Below, piece after piece: positions 43,392 to 51,704 of a stretch of 64,000 nt of DNA (the first letter of the stretch is position 1; each line of letters begins with the position of its first letter). The notes beneath the pieces were generated by a model. It saw only the letters and a list, made by a program, of their open reading frames with translations. It was not told where the DNA came from and did no database searches. The DNA comes from Pseudomonas fluorescens (GTDB lineage Bacteria; Pseudomonadota; Gammaproteobacteria; Pseudomonadales; Pseudomonadaceae): assembly GCF_902497785.1 (NCBI RefSeq), contig NZ_CABVHK010000006.1, forward strand, positions 124,001 through 188,000, given 5' to 3'. Both the position numbers and the translations under genes were made by a program.

Positions 43392-43510
43392 GCTTTTCCT
43401 CACTGCGGGTTAGGGCCTGTACGTAAGACTGGGAAAGCACAGGCCGGTTCTGCAACAGGTTATCAGTCGCGCAACTTATTTATTGAGGCCCGGGGGACAA
43501 ATCGCGGGCA

Positions 43511-43541
43511 AAAGAAAAGGGAGACCCGTCGGCCTCCCTTT
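43511..43541 (-). terminator. Strong minus-strand terminator without an assigned gene
   Basis: AAAGGGAG/CTCCCTTT with an additional GCC/GGT pair and GACG loop; on the minus strand it is followed by TTTTCTTTT. It sits 120 bases before the DUF6515 promoter side, so it ends a minus-strand transcript that begins between it and the Lrp gene start (43828). Confidence 0.7.
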
Positions 43542-43583
43542 GAGAACTTCGTCCGTGCTCAACGCTTTTGACGTTGGCTCACC

Positions 43584-43754
43584 TCACGCCGTCTTCTGGA
43601 CAGTGTGCAGCTCGGGGGCCGGCACATCCCCGGTGGGGGTGGCGGCCGCGGCAGGCCTGATTGGGCGAGCCGCTGTGGACTGTTTGTCCGAGCAGTGATT
43701 CTGGTGATAAGGATAGGCCGACGGCGCCGACAGCGGATTGCGAAGATTGCTCAA
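43584..43754 (-). other. Possible small ORF or sRNA upstream of the terminator
   Basis: A 56-codon frame from TTG (43754) to TGA (43584) encodes a Pro/Ala-rich peptide (SNLRNPLSAPSAYPYHQN, ending APELHTVQKTA). No convincing ribosome-binding site and no ATG, so translation is doubtful. The region is followed by a second hairpin (CAACG...GCGTTG, about 43561-43577) and then the terminator. Either a small gene or an sRNA; no known family recognised. Confidence 0.3.
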
Positions 43755-43827
43755 ATAAACATGACTTGCGCAATTTTTAACCCTGGATAGATAATCTGCC
43801 GCAATTGATATGACAAAGGCCTGATTG

Positions 43828-44307
43828 ATGAGCAAACTCGACCGATACGACCTGAGCATTTTGGCGGAATTGCAGCGCGACGCGCGCATTTCCAACCAGG
43901 AGCTGGCCGAACGCATCGGCCTGTCGCCTTCGCCCTGTTCGCGCCGGGTCAAGCAGCTGGAAGACGACGGCTACATCACTCGTCAGGTGGCCCTGCTGGA
44001 TCGAAAAATGCTCGGCTTGAGCCTGACAGCCTACGTGTTGATCGGCATGGACCGACACACGCCGGAGCGCTTCGAGAACTTCGAAGCCGCCATTCGCACC
44101 TTGCCGCAAGTACTGGAATGCAGCCTGGTAACGGGGATGGATGCGGACTATCAGCTAAAGGTCGTGGTGCCGGACATGGATCACTACCAGAAACTGCTGC
44201 TGGGGCATTTGACCCGGATCGAAGGGGTGACGAGCGTGCGCTCAAGCTTTGTGTTGAATCAGGTACTCAATAGCACCGAACTGCCTTTGACTCATCTGCG
44301 TAGCTGA
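43828..44307 (+). CDS. Lrp/AsnC-family regulator
   Basis: 159 residues. The HTH at about 3-63 (LDRYDLSILAELQRDARISNQELAERI, LSPSPCSRRVKQLEDDGYI) and the RAM domain (about 68-150, ECSLVTGMDADYQLKVVV with the conserved Gly-Asp ligand loop) are complete. AAAGG precedes the ATG. The C-terminus SSFVLNQVLNSTELPL is that of BkdR/Lrp-like regulators. No obvious target nearby apart from the minus-strand unit at 43.5-43.8 kb. Confidence 0.92.
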   Translation: MSKLDRYDLSILAELQRDARISNQELAERIGLSPSPCSRRVKQLEDDGYITRQVALLDRKMLGLSLTAYVLIGMDRHTPERFENFEAAIRTLPQVLECSLVTGMDADYQLKVVVPDMDHYQKLLLGHLTRIEGVTSVRSSFVLNQVLNSTELPLTHLRS

Positions 44308-44320
44308 TGCTGTGGAGGAA

Positions 44321-44469
44321 CTGTAGGACCTGTAGGACCTGTAGGACCGTAGGAGCTGTCGAGTGAAACGAGGCTGCGATCTTTTGACGTTAGAAACAAA
44401 TCAAAAGATCGCAGCCTCGTTTCACTCGACAGCTCCTACGGTCCTACGGTCCAACGGTCCAACGGTCCT
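44321..44469. repeat. Hairpin element with expanded CTGTAGGAC / ACGGTCCA repeats
   Basis: Three CTGTAGGAC 9-mers lead into CGTAGGAGCTGTCGAGTGAA, a GATCTTTTGA arm and loop, then the inverse arm TTCACTCGACAGCTCCTAC and about three and a half ACGGTCC(A/T) 8-mers. The core arms match the element at 26776, but here expansion happened on both sides and with different unit lengths. It follows an Lrp-type gene by 13 bases. Confidence 0.9.
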
Positions 44470-44471
44470 GA

Positions 44472-44606
44472 TTGTGGCGAGGGAGCTTGCTCCCGCTGGG
44501 GCGCGAAGCGGCCCTAAAACCTGCGTCCGAGTTTAGCCAGGCAAACCGCGTGCACCATTTTTGCATGTGCTTCGCAGCCGAGCGGGAGCAAGCTCCCTCG
44601 CCACAA
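44472..44606. repeat. REPIN (GTGGCGAGGGAGCTTGCTCCC family)
   Basis: TTGTGGCGAGGGAGCTTGCT and its inverse with an inner GGGGCGCGAAGCGG / CTTCGCAGCC pair. It directly adjoins the previous element; together they fill most of this 390-base gap. A TATACT at 44654-44659 is a likely -10 for the next gene. Confidence 0.9.
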
Positions 44607-44697
44607 GTGCGGCACACTGTCGCAGGTCAATGCCCCGCCCATCCCCCCTGGCGTATACTCCAGCGCCTTTTAACCTCGCCCGCGCTGGAGATGTTCG

Positions 44698-44907
44698 ATG
44701 GATCCTGCAGTATTCGAAGAGTGGATGATGACTGGACTGGTCAGCATTCTGATCATTTTCATGGGTTTCATCGTCTGGGACCTGGCGAAAAAATCCAAAG
44801 CCGGGCGCTTTGGTTCGGTCATCCTGTTCTCCGTGCTGGGCTTGGGCGTGGCGGCGTTTGTGATCAAAAGCGTGGTCATCGGACTGATCGAATCCGGCGC
44901 ACTATAA
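44698..44907 (+). CDS. DUF2788 small membrane protein
   Basis: 69 residues with two transmembrane segments (about 10-30, [17 protein letters not shown], and 41-63, [17 protein letters not shown]) separated by the basic loop KKSKAGRFG. It matches DUF2788. Function unknown. It ends 6 bases inside the opposite-strand rluE stop region. Confidence 0.88.
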   Translation: MDPAVFEEWMMTGLVSILIIFMGFIVWDLAKKSKAGRFGSVILFSVLGLGVAAFVIKSVVIGLIESGAL

Positions 44908-45537
44908 ACGCGCCGGCACTTCCTTCCACTGGCCCTGATCGAGCCCTTCGATAGACCAGTCGCCGATTCTGACCCGCACCAGCCGCAACGTCGGCAAGCC
45001 GACCGCCGCGGTCATGCGCCGTACTTGCCGGTTACGCCCCTCTCGAATCACCAGTTCCAGCCAGCTGGTCGGCACGCTTTTGCGAAAGCGCACCGGCGGA
45101 TTGCGTGGCCACAACTGGGGCTCATCCAGTTGCCGCGCCTCGGCCGGCAAGGTCATGCCATCGTTCAGCTCGACACCCTCGCGCAAACGCTGCAACTGCT
45201 CAGCGCTCGGCTCGCCCTCCACTTGCACCCAATAGGTCTTGGCCAATTTGTGCTTCGGATCGGCAATCCGCGCCTGAAGCTGGCCGTCGTTGGTCAACAG
45301 CAGCAAACCTTCACTGTCGCGGTCCAGACGCCCCGCCGGATAAATCCCGGGAATCTCGATGTAATCCTTGAGCGTCGCCCGCCCTTCGCCGTCGCTGAAT
45401 TGCGTCAGCACATCAAAGGGTTTGTTGAACAGAATCAGCTTCGGCTCGGCCGGTGGCGCTTTGGCGACACGGCGCGGGGCTGATGACGGAGTGTTCGCGC
45501 CAGGGCGGCGGGAAACAGGACGTGGAGGACGAGACAT
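44902..45537 (-). CDS. rluE: 23S rRNA pseudouridine synthase RluE
   Basis: 211 residues of the RsuA/RluE family, expected to modify U2457 of 23S rRNA. The catalytic Asp is in [14 protein letters not shown]; further motifs [23 protein letters not shown] and [12 protein letters not shown]. It lacks the N-terminal S4 domain found in RsuA/RluB, as expected for RluE, and instead has a short basic Pro/Arg-rich tail (residues 1-30). Confidence 0.93.
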   Translation of the reverse strand: MSRPPRPVSRRPGANTPSSAPRRVAKAPPAEPKLILFNKPFDVLTQFSDGEGRATLKDYIEIPGIYPAGRLDRDSEGLLLLTNDGQLQARIADPKHKLAKTYWVQVEGEPSAEQLQRLREGVELNDGMTLPAEARQLDEPQLWPRNPPVRFRKSVPTSWLELVIREGRNRQVRRMTAAVGLPTLRLVRVRIGDWSIEGLDQGQWKEVPARL

Positions 45538-45608
45538 GGCGAAGAGAACATCTAACGGTCAGGGCTGCCAATGCTAGTGCCCCGACCGTCAAATGACCAT
45601 GACAACCG

Positions 45609-47081
45609 TCAGCGGAACGGCGGCTCGTCGAAACTGCGCAGTTTGCGCGAATGCAATGAGTTGAGTTCGGTGCGCAGCAGATCCACCGCTTCGATGCCGA
45701 TCTTCAAATGCTGACTGACCGCGCGCTCATAGAACGCGTTGGCTGAGCCCGGCAGCTTGATTTCGCTGTGCAGCGGTTTGTCCGAGACGCAGAGCAATGT
45801 GCCGTACGGTACCCGCAAACGATAACCCTGAGCGGCGATAGTGCCGCTTTCCATGTCCACCGCCACGGCGCGGGACAGGTTGATCAGCGGACGCTCCTGG
45901 GCCCAACGCAATTCCCAGTTGCGGTCGTCATAGGTCAACACGGTGCCGGTGCGCAGGCGTTTCTTCAGCTCGTCGCCCTTCTCGCCGGTGATGTTGGCCG
46001 CGGCTTGCTGCAAGGCCATCTGCACTTCGGCCAGGGCCGGGATCGGAATGTTCGGCGGCACCACCCGGTCGAGAATGCCGTCGCGGCGCATGTAAGCGTG
46101 AGCCAGCACGTAGTCGCCGATGGTCTGCGACTGACGCAAACCGCCACAGTGACCGATCATCAGCCAGCAATGCGGACGCAGCACCGCCAAGTGGTCTGTG
46201 ATGTTCTTGGCGTTGGACGGGCCGACGCCGATGTTTACCAGCGTCACCCCATGACCGTCGCTGGCGATCAGGTGATAGGCCGGCATCTGATAACGATGCC
46301 AGACCACGCCCGCGGCAATCGCCGAGGCTTCGCCGTGATCCATGCTCTTTTCGATGATCACGTTGCCCGGCAACACCATCCGCACGAAACGCGGATCGCT
46401 GCGCAACTGCTCCAGGCCATGCACGATGAACTGGTCTACATAACGGTGGTAGTTGGTCAGCAGAATCCACGGCTGCACATGACGCCAGTCGCTGCCGGTG
46501 TAGTGCACCAGGCGGCGCAAGGAAAAATCCACGCGCGCGGCATCGAACAGCGCCAAGGGCAGCGGGTCGGTGTTCTCCCAATCGTACAGACCATCGGCGA
46601 TGCCGTCGGTCGCGGCGGACAGGTCGGTACTCGGGAACACCCGCGCCAGCACGGCAGCGGTGACGCCGGAGCCGGCCAGTTCATCACCCTGCTCGACCAC
46701 GTACGGATACGGAATGTTTTGCTGGCTGATGCCGACTTCCACGGTCACGGTGAAGTCGTGCATCAACGGCACGAGCTGTTCCAGCAGGTATTTACGGAAA
46801 GCGGCCGGGTGAGTGACGGTAACGCTGTAGGTTCCCGGCAACTGCACCTTGGCGTAGGCGCGCGTGGTCTGTGGGACTTCGCCCTGGCAGTGGTAGGTCA
46901 GACGCAGTTCAGGATAACGAAACATCGCCCGCTGTTCGGCGTCTGGCTCGATACGATCCTTGAGGTAGCTCTTGAGCGCCTGGTTCAGCGCGGTGGTTGC
47001 ACGATTGTGCAAATGCGCAAGCCGGTCCACGGCTTGCTCGGCGGTTTGAACGACAATAAAAGCTTCGGTCACGATCAGCAT
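45609..47081 (-). CDS. amn: AMP nucleosidase
   Basis: 490 residues. Hydrolyses AMP to adenine and ribose 5-phosphate. An N-terminal regulatory domain (about 1-175) precedes a nucleoside-phosphorylase-like catalytic domain with VNIGVGPSNAKNITDHLAVL, MIGHCGGLRQSQ, the substrate motif VDMESGTIAAQG and the catalytic Asp in LLCVSDKPLH. The start MLIVTEAFIVVQTAEQAV is at 47081; the frame beyond, to 47225, runs into a REPIN. Same neighbour order as in P. aeruginosa (amn near aidB-like and ladS). Confidence 0.94.
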   Translation of the reverse strand: MLIVTEAFIVVQTAEQAVDRLAHLHNRATTALNQALKSYLKDRIEPDAEQRAMFRYPELRLTYHCQGEVPQTTRAYAKVQLPGTYSVTVTHPAAFRKYLLEQLVPLMHDFTVTVEVGISQQNIPYPYVVEQGDELAGSGVTAAVLARVFPSTDLSAATDGIADGLYDWENTDPLPLALFDAARVDFSLRRLVHYTGSDWRHVQPWILLTNYHRYVDQFIVHGLEQLRSDPRFVRMVLPGNVIIEKSMDHGEASAIAAGVVWHRYQMPAYHLIASDGHGVTLVNIGVGPSNAKNITDHLAVLRPHCWLMIGHCGGLRQSQTIGDYVLAHAYMRRDGILDRVVPPNIPIPALAEVQMALQQAAANITGEKGDELKKRLRTGTVLTYDDRNWELRWAQERPLINLSRAVAVDMESGTIAAQGYRLRVPYGTLLCVSDKPLHSEIKLPGSANAFYERAVSQHLKIGIEAVDLLRTELNSLHSRKLRSFDEPPFR

Positions 47082-47179
47082 CCTGTGTTCTGACTTGCAG
47101 ACCTTTATCTTGCCTGCATCGCCGTCTGACGGGAACAGTGGCGTGATGGCTGTACACCAACTCGCAGACACCGATAAAT

Positions 47180-47273
47180 CCTGTGGGAGCGGGCTTGCCC
47201 GCGATAGCAGTGTGTCAGACGACATTAGTGTTGAATGTTAGTCAGCAATCGCGGGCAAGCCCGCTCCCACAGG
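47180..47273. repeat. REPIN (GTGGGAGCGGGCTTGCCCGC family)
   Basis: CCTGTGGGAGCGGGCTTGCC and its inverse around about 40 bases, between two minus-strand genes. Confidence 0.9.
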
Positions 47274-47285
47274 TTTCTCTGTCGT

Positions 47286-48932
47286 TTACACAAGCGGGGT
47301 CGAGCGGGCGACTATGGCTTCAACATCCAGGCCGCGCGGTAATGCCCCGTAAACCCGGCCGGCGGAGCCGAGGCGGCTGGCGATGAACGCCTCACTGACC
47401 GCCGAATTGCCAGCCTCCAGCAACAGCTTCGCCTGAAGCCCCAACGCGATGTCTTCGGTCAGTTGCCGGGCGCGATACTGAATGTCACTGGTGTCCTTGA
47501 AGGCCGCGTGCAATTGGCCGATATGCGCGGCCAGCCTTTTGTCGCCATGACCATCGCCCAGCTCGCTGAACAGCACATCCAGCACACCTGGTTCTTTCGA
47601 CAACGCCCGCAGCACGTCCAGGCATTGCACATTGCCGGAGCCTTCCCACGTCGAATTGACCGGCGCCTCACGGTACAGACGCGGCAGAATGCTGTCCTCG
47701 ACATACCCGGCTCCGCCCATGCATTCGGCGGCTTCGTTGATCATGGCGGGGGCGCGCTTGCAGATCCAGTATTTACCCACGGCCGTCACAAGGCGGGCGA
47801 ATTTCGCTTCGTGCCCGTCATCCAGATGATCCAGCGCCTTGCCCATGCGCAGGCTCAGCGCCAGCGCCGCTTCGCTTTCCAGCGCCAGATCGGCGAGGAC
47901 GTTCTGCATCAACGGTTGTTCGCTGAGCAATTTGCCGCCAACGCTGCGATGAGCGCAGTGATGACTGGCCTGGGTCAACGCCTGACGCATCAGGGCGCTG
48001 GAGCCGACCATGCAATCGAAGCGCGTCATCGCGACCATCTCAATAATGGTCGGAACGCCGCGCCCTTCTTCCCCCACCATCCACGCCAGCGCGCCTCGGA
48101 ACTCCACTTCACTGGACGCGTTGGAGCAATTGCCGAGTTTGTTTTTCAGGCGCTGGATGTAGAACTGATTTCGCGTGTCGTCCGGGCGATGACGCGGCAG
48201 CAGGAAACAGGTCAGGCCCTTGTCGGTCTGGGCCAGGGTCAGGAAGGCATCGCACATCGGCGCGGAACAGAACCATTTGTGGCCGACCAGTTCGTAAGCC
48301 TGGCCCGGACCACCCGCGCCGACCGGATAAGCCTTGGTGGTATTGGCGCGCACATCGGTGCCGCCCTGTTTTTCGGTCATGGCCATGCCGATGGTAACGC
48401 CGGCCTTGTGCGCCATGCCGACGTTGCGCGGGTCGTACTCGGTGGCGAGGATTTTCGGCAGCCATTGTCCGGCCAGATCCGCTTGCAGGCGCATCGCCGG
48501 GACGCTGGCGAAGGTCATGGTCAGCGGGCAACCGCTGCCGGCTTCGGCCTGGCTGTGCAGATAGGTCATGGAGGCGCGGGCGACGTGGGCACCGTCCTGT
48601 GGATGCGCCCAGGGCAATGAGGTCAAACCGTGCTCGACCGCCGTGCGCATCAGCTGGTGATAGGCCGGGTGAAATTCCACCACATCGATGCGATGGCCGT
48701 AGCGGTCATGGCTGCTGAACACCGGTTTGTTCTGATTAGCCAGAAATCCCGCTTCCATCAGCGGCCCGCCGGCCAGTGCGCCGTAGGCATCGATCCGCGA
48801 CTCGGCCCAACCGGCCCCGAACCGCCGCGACCACTCCTGTAACGGCAGGTCGATGCGGTACAGGTTGGTGCCGTCCAGCGACGGCGGCTGATTGGTCACT
48901 TCGTGGGTTTCGGCGAACTGATGCAGGTTCAT
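47286..48932 (-). CDS. AidB-like acyl-CoA dehydrogenase
   Basis: 548 residues from MNLHQFAETHEVTNQPPSL. The AidB N-terminal extension (about 1-170), acyl-CoA dehydrogenase core (GMAMTEKQGGTDVRANTTKA, TTxV-like KWFCSAPMCDAFL) and a C-terminal flavin-binding domain (NEAAECMGGAGYVEDSILPRLYREAPVNSTWEGSGNVQCLDVLRAL, core ECMGGAGYVEDS). In E. coli AidB is a DNA-binding flavoprotein of the adaptive response to alkylation; whether this copy repairs DNA or oxidises a CoA ester is not shown. The neighbourhood matches P. aeruginosa PA3972. Confidence 0.87.
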   Translation of the reverse strand: MNLHQFAETHEVTNQPPSLDGTNLYRIDLPLQEWSRRFGAGWAESRIDAYGALAGGPLMEAGFLANQNKPVFSSHDRYGHRIDVVEFHPAYHQLMRTAVEHGLTSLPWAHPQDGAHVARASMTYLHSQAEAGSGCPLTMTFASVPAMRLQADLAGQWLPKILATEYDPRNVGMAHKAGVTIGMAMTEKQGGTDVRANTTKAYPVGAGGPGQAYELVGHKWFCSAPMCDAFLTLAQTDKGLTCFLLPRHRPDDTRNQFYIQRLKNKLGNCSNASSEVEFRGALAWMVGEEGRGVPTIIEMVAMTRFDCMVGSSALMRQALTQASHHCAHRSVGGKLLSEQPLMQNVLADLALESEAALALSLRMGKALDHLDDGHEAKFARLVTAVGKYWICKRAPAMINEAAECMGGAGYVEDSILPRLYREAPVNSTWEGSGNVQCLDVLRALSKEPGVLDVLFSELGDGHGDKRLAAHIGQLHAAFKDTSDIQYRARQLTEDIALGLQAKLLLEAGNSAVSEAFIASRLGSAGRVYGALPRGLDVEAIVARSTPLV

Positions 48933-49005
48933 GACGGGGCTCCTCTGGTCAGCCAAGGAATTCAGTTAAGCACTGCCCCGAGGCCGAACAAAGTGGCATA
49001 TCCGC

Positions 49006-51390
49006 CTAACTGTCGGCGCTTTCGCCTTGTTTCGGACGGAGTACACGACGGTAGAGCGCTGTCTGCAAGTCCTCGAATTTCACCGGTTTATTCAGGTAAT
49101 CGATCAAGGCGCCCGTCGGGCAGCGCTCCCGGTCGGCATTCACCGCCACGGTAAATATTGGCAGCTCGGCGCAACCCGGCAATGCGCGGATCTGGCAACA
49201 CAGAGACACACCGTCATGCGCTGGCACCTGACAATCGAGCACCACGGCGTCAAAGGTTTCACGCTGCAAATGATCAAGCGCGGCATGCCCACTGTCGGCG
49301 GTACGCACGCGAAATCCCAGCTTGAGCAGCATGCCGCGCATCACCAATTGATTGATGCTGTGGTCGTCCACCAGCAGCACGGTGCAGTCCTGTGGCAGAC
49401 GCAGGCGCCCGACCTCGTGATTGATCACGGGCGTCGGCGCCCGCTCCACCACCGGCAATGCGAATTCGACGTCGAGCTGGAAGCGACTGCCACTCCCCGG
49501 CTCCGAGCGATGCGTCAGCTGCCCGCCGAGCAATTCGACCAATTGCCGACAGATCGCCAGACCGACGCCCAGGCCGCCATGTTCACGGGTCATCGAGCCG
49601 TCGAGCTGGAAGAAGCGTTGATACAGCGGTGCCTCACCTAAATCGGAAAAGCCGATGCCGGTATCGATCACTGCGAAGGACAATGCCAATCGGCCCGGTT
49701 CCACAGGTTTTCCCGTGACCCGCAACGCCACCCCGCCCACTCGCGTGAACTTGATCGCGTTATCCAGCAGGCATTCCAGGCATTGCGCCAGCTTGGCGTT
49801 GTCGCCATGCAAGCGGTCCGGCAGACCGGGCGTCACGTCTACCTTGAAGTCCAGCGATTTGCCCGACGCATTGCCTTCGAACTGCACGCGCAGGGCATCG
49901 ACCACGCCGCGCAAACTGAAGGTGGAGGTGTTGACCCTGAGTTTGCCGGCCTGCAATTCGGTCAATGTGAGGATGCCGTTGACCATGCGCATCATGTCCC
50001 GCGCCGAACCCGCGGCCGTTTGCTGGTATTGCTCGAGCTCCGGGTCCATTTCCACGGTCTGCATCAATTCCAGAGAACCGATCACACCGTTCATGGGCGT
50101 GCGCAATTCGTGGGTCAGCGTGGCGAGGAATTCGTCCTTGAGCCGGTTGCTGTGCGCCAATTGCTGGTTGAGCACTTCGAGTTTTTGCCCGGCATCGAAC
50201 AAGGTCTGCGCCTGCTGCTCGCGCATGGCGTTGATCCGATCGGCCAGCGCAAGCGACAACAGGGCCACTTCAATCGCCGAACCAATCTGGCTGGAATACA
50301 TGGTCAGGAACACGTTCGGCAGGTAACCCAGCACCATCAGCGTGTTGACGACGCCGCCGAGCAAAAACGCCGACCAGGCAATAATGAAATACCGCGCCAC
50401 CCGCAGCCCGCGCCACCAGACAAGAATTCCCGCCGCGAAGATCACCACGGTGAACGTCAGTGCCAGGGCCGTCGCCAGGCGCAGCGCCAGCGCGTAACTG
50501 GTCATCAGCGACAACCCGACCACCAGCGCACTGAACGCAATCAGCGCCAGCAGCAAACGATCGAGCCAGCGACTGTGGGTGGCCGTTTGCAGGAAACTGC
50601 GGGCGAACTGGCTGCCGAACAGCCCGGCGCACCCGATGAAAAACGGCGTGGCGGCGTTGGCCCACCAGGGATTCTGCGGCCAGAAATACTGCACAGCCGC
50701 ACCGTTCACCGACAGCTGATACAAGCCGAACGAGGCAATGTAGAAGATGTAATAGAGGTAACTGGTGTCACGCACGCTGAGGTAGATGAACAGGTTGTAG
50801 ACCAGCATCCCCAGCAATACGCCGTAAATCAGGCCCAACACATAGAGGCGCAGCGGCTGCTCTTCGAGAAAAGCGGTACTCGACCACAACGTCACCGGCG
50901 CCTGGATCGAGCCTTCGCTTTGCAGGCGCAGGTACAGGGTTTGGGTTTGATCGGGGGCGAAGTTCAGATCGAACAAATAGTTATTCTGACGAATTTCGCG
51001 GCTGGCAAACGGCAAGGCATCGCCGGTCTGGCGGACCAACTGGTAGTCACCGGCAGCATCGGGCACGTACAGATCAAGGTGATCGAGGGGCGGATAGGCC
51101 AGTTCCAGCAACCAGGTGCGTTGCGCGGCGGGATTGACCGGGCGGTAATGCAGGTCGATTTTCAGCCAGAACGCCGAACGCGAGTAACCGGCATTGAGTG
51201 TGGCTTTATCGTGAGTCTTGAAGTGTCCGGCCGCGGCTTGCGCAAGGACTTCGGCGATGGTCGCCTGACCCTGCGCGTCTTCGAACACTTGCAGGTATCG
51301 ACCCAAGGGCAGGCTTTGAGTGAACTCGTCGAATTCGACTGCGCTCGCCATAAAGGGCAAGCAAAACAGCAACATCAGCAAATAGCGCAT
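49006..51390 (-). CDS. ladS: Hybrid sensor kinase LadS
   Basis: 794 residues, the length of LadS in P. aeruginosa (795), and the same flanking genes (aidB-like, thiD). Signal peptide about 1-17, periplasmic 7TMR-DISMED2 domain (about 18-155), seven transmembrane helices (about 180-385), short coiled coil, HisKA with His427 (FLATLTHELRTPMNG), HATPase (N box DNAIKFTR, G1 DTGIGF, G2 GLGVGLAI) and a C-terminal receiver with phospho-acceptor Asp719 (VVLDCQVP). In LadS the receiver/Hpt relay feeds GacS and raises RsmY/RsmZ sRNAs. The conserved Thr after the Asp appears replaced by Ala (FTVAVNAD). Transcribed alone; divergent from thiD. Confidence 0.92.
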   Translation of the reverse strand: MRYLLMLLFCLPFMASAVEFDEFTQSLPLGRYLQVFEDAQGQATIAEVLAQAAAGHFKTHDKATLNAGYSRSAFWLKIDLHYRPVNPAAQRTWLLELAYPPLDHLDLYVPDAAGDYQLVRQTGDALPFASREIRQNNYLFDLNFAPDQTQTLYLRLQSEGSIQAPVTLWSSTAFLEEQPLRLYVLGLIYGVLLGMLVYNLFIYLSVRDTSYLYYIFYIASFGLYQLSVNGAAVQYFWPQNPWWANAATPFFIGCAGLFGSQFARSFLQTATHSRWLDRLLLALIAFSALVVGLSLMTSYALALRLATALALTFTVVIFAAGILVWWRGLRVARYFIIAWSAFLLGGVVNTLMVLGYLPNVFLTMYSSQIGSAIEVALLSLALADRINAMREQQAQTLFDAGQKLEVLNQQLAHSNRLKDEFLATLTHELRTPMNGVIGSLELMQTVEMDPELEQYQQTAAGSARDMMRMVNGILTLTELQAGKLRVNTSTFSLRGVVDALRVQFEGNASGKSLDFKVDVTPGLPDRLHGDNAKLAQCLECLLDNAIKFTRVGGVALRVTGKPVEPGRLALSFAVIDTGIGFSDLGEAPLYQRFFQLDGSMTREHGGLGVGLAICRQLVELLGGQLTHRSEPGSGSRFQLDVEFALPVVERAPTPVINHEVGRLRLPQDCTVLLVDDHSINQLVMRGMLLKLGFRVRTADSGHAALDHLQRETFDAVVLDCQVPAHDGVSLCCQIRALPGCAELPIFTVAVNADRERCPTGALIDYLNKPVKFEDLQTALYRRVLRPKQGESADS

Positions 51391-51704
51391 TGAAGCCCCA
51401 GCGTGGCCTGTCCGGTAATCTCAGGAAGCCCCTCATTCCCTTTGAGTAGACGTAAAACCGGTATTACCTGTTATTGATTTGGATCCACTCTAGCATAGCC
51501 GTTGATGGCCATTCAGCACCATTGAAATATTTCCTACAAAGGCTCTAGTACGGGCGTTCCAGCCGACAACATTGAGCTAGAGCTGTTGGGTCGGTCAGGT
51601 TATGGATTCTCCGCCGAATCATCCTGCACGCTCACTCCACTCTATCGGCAGACCTGGCGGGCACTGCACCCGACATTGAATGTTTGGTGGTAAGCTCGCG
51701 CACC
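51391..51704. other. ladS/thiD divergent gap with pseudoknot-like repeats
   Basis: No gene. At 51542-51594 two interleaved inverted repeats occur: GCTCTAG (51542-51548) with CTAGAGC (51577-51583), and CCGACAAC (51563-51570) with GTTG-GG-TCGG (51585-51594). The interleaving a-b-a'-b' would give a pseudoknot-type fold in an RNA reading toward thiD. It could also be a protein-binding site. No TPP riboswitch (THI box) is recognised here. Confidence 0.35.

Noticed and set aside
51391..51704. TPP riboswitch upstream of thiD
   Set aside because: No THI-box core (CTGAGA...ACC..GAACCTGATC-type pattern) was found in the gap.
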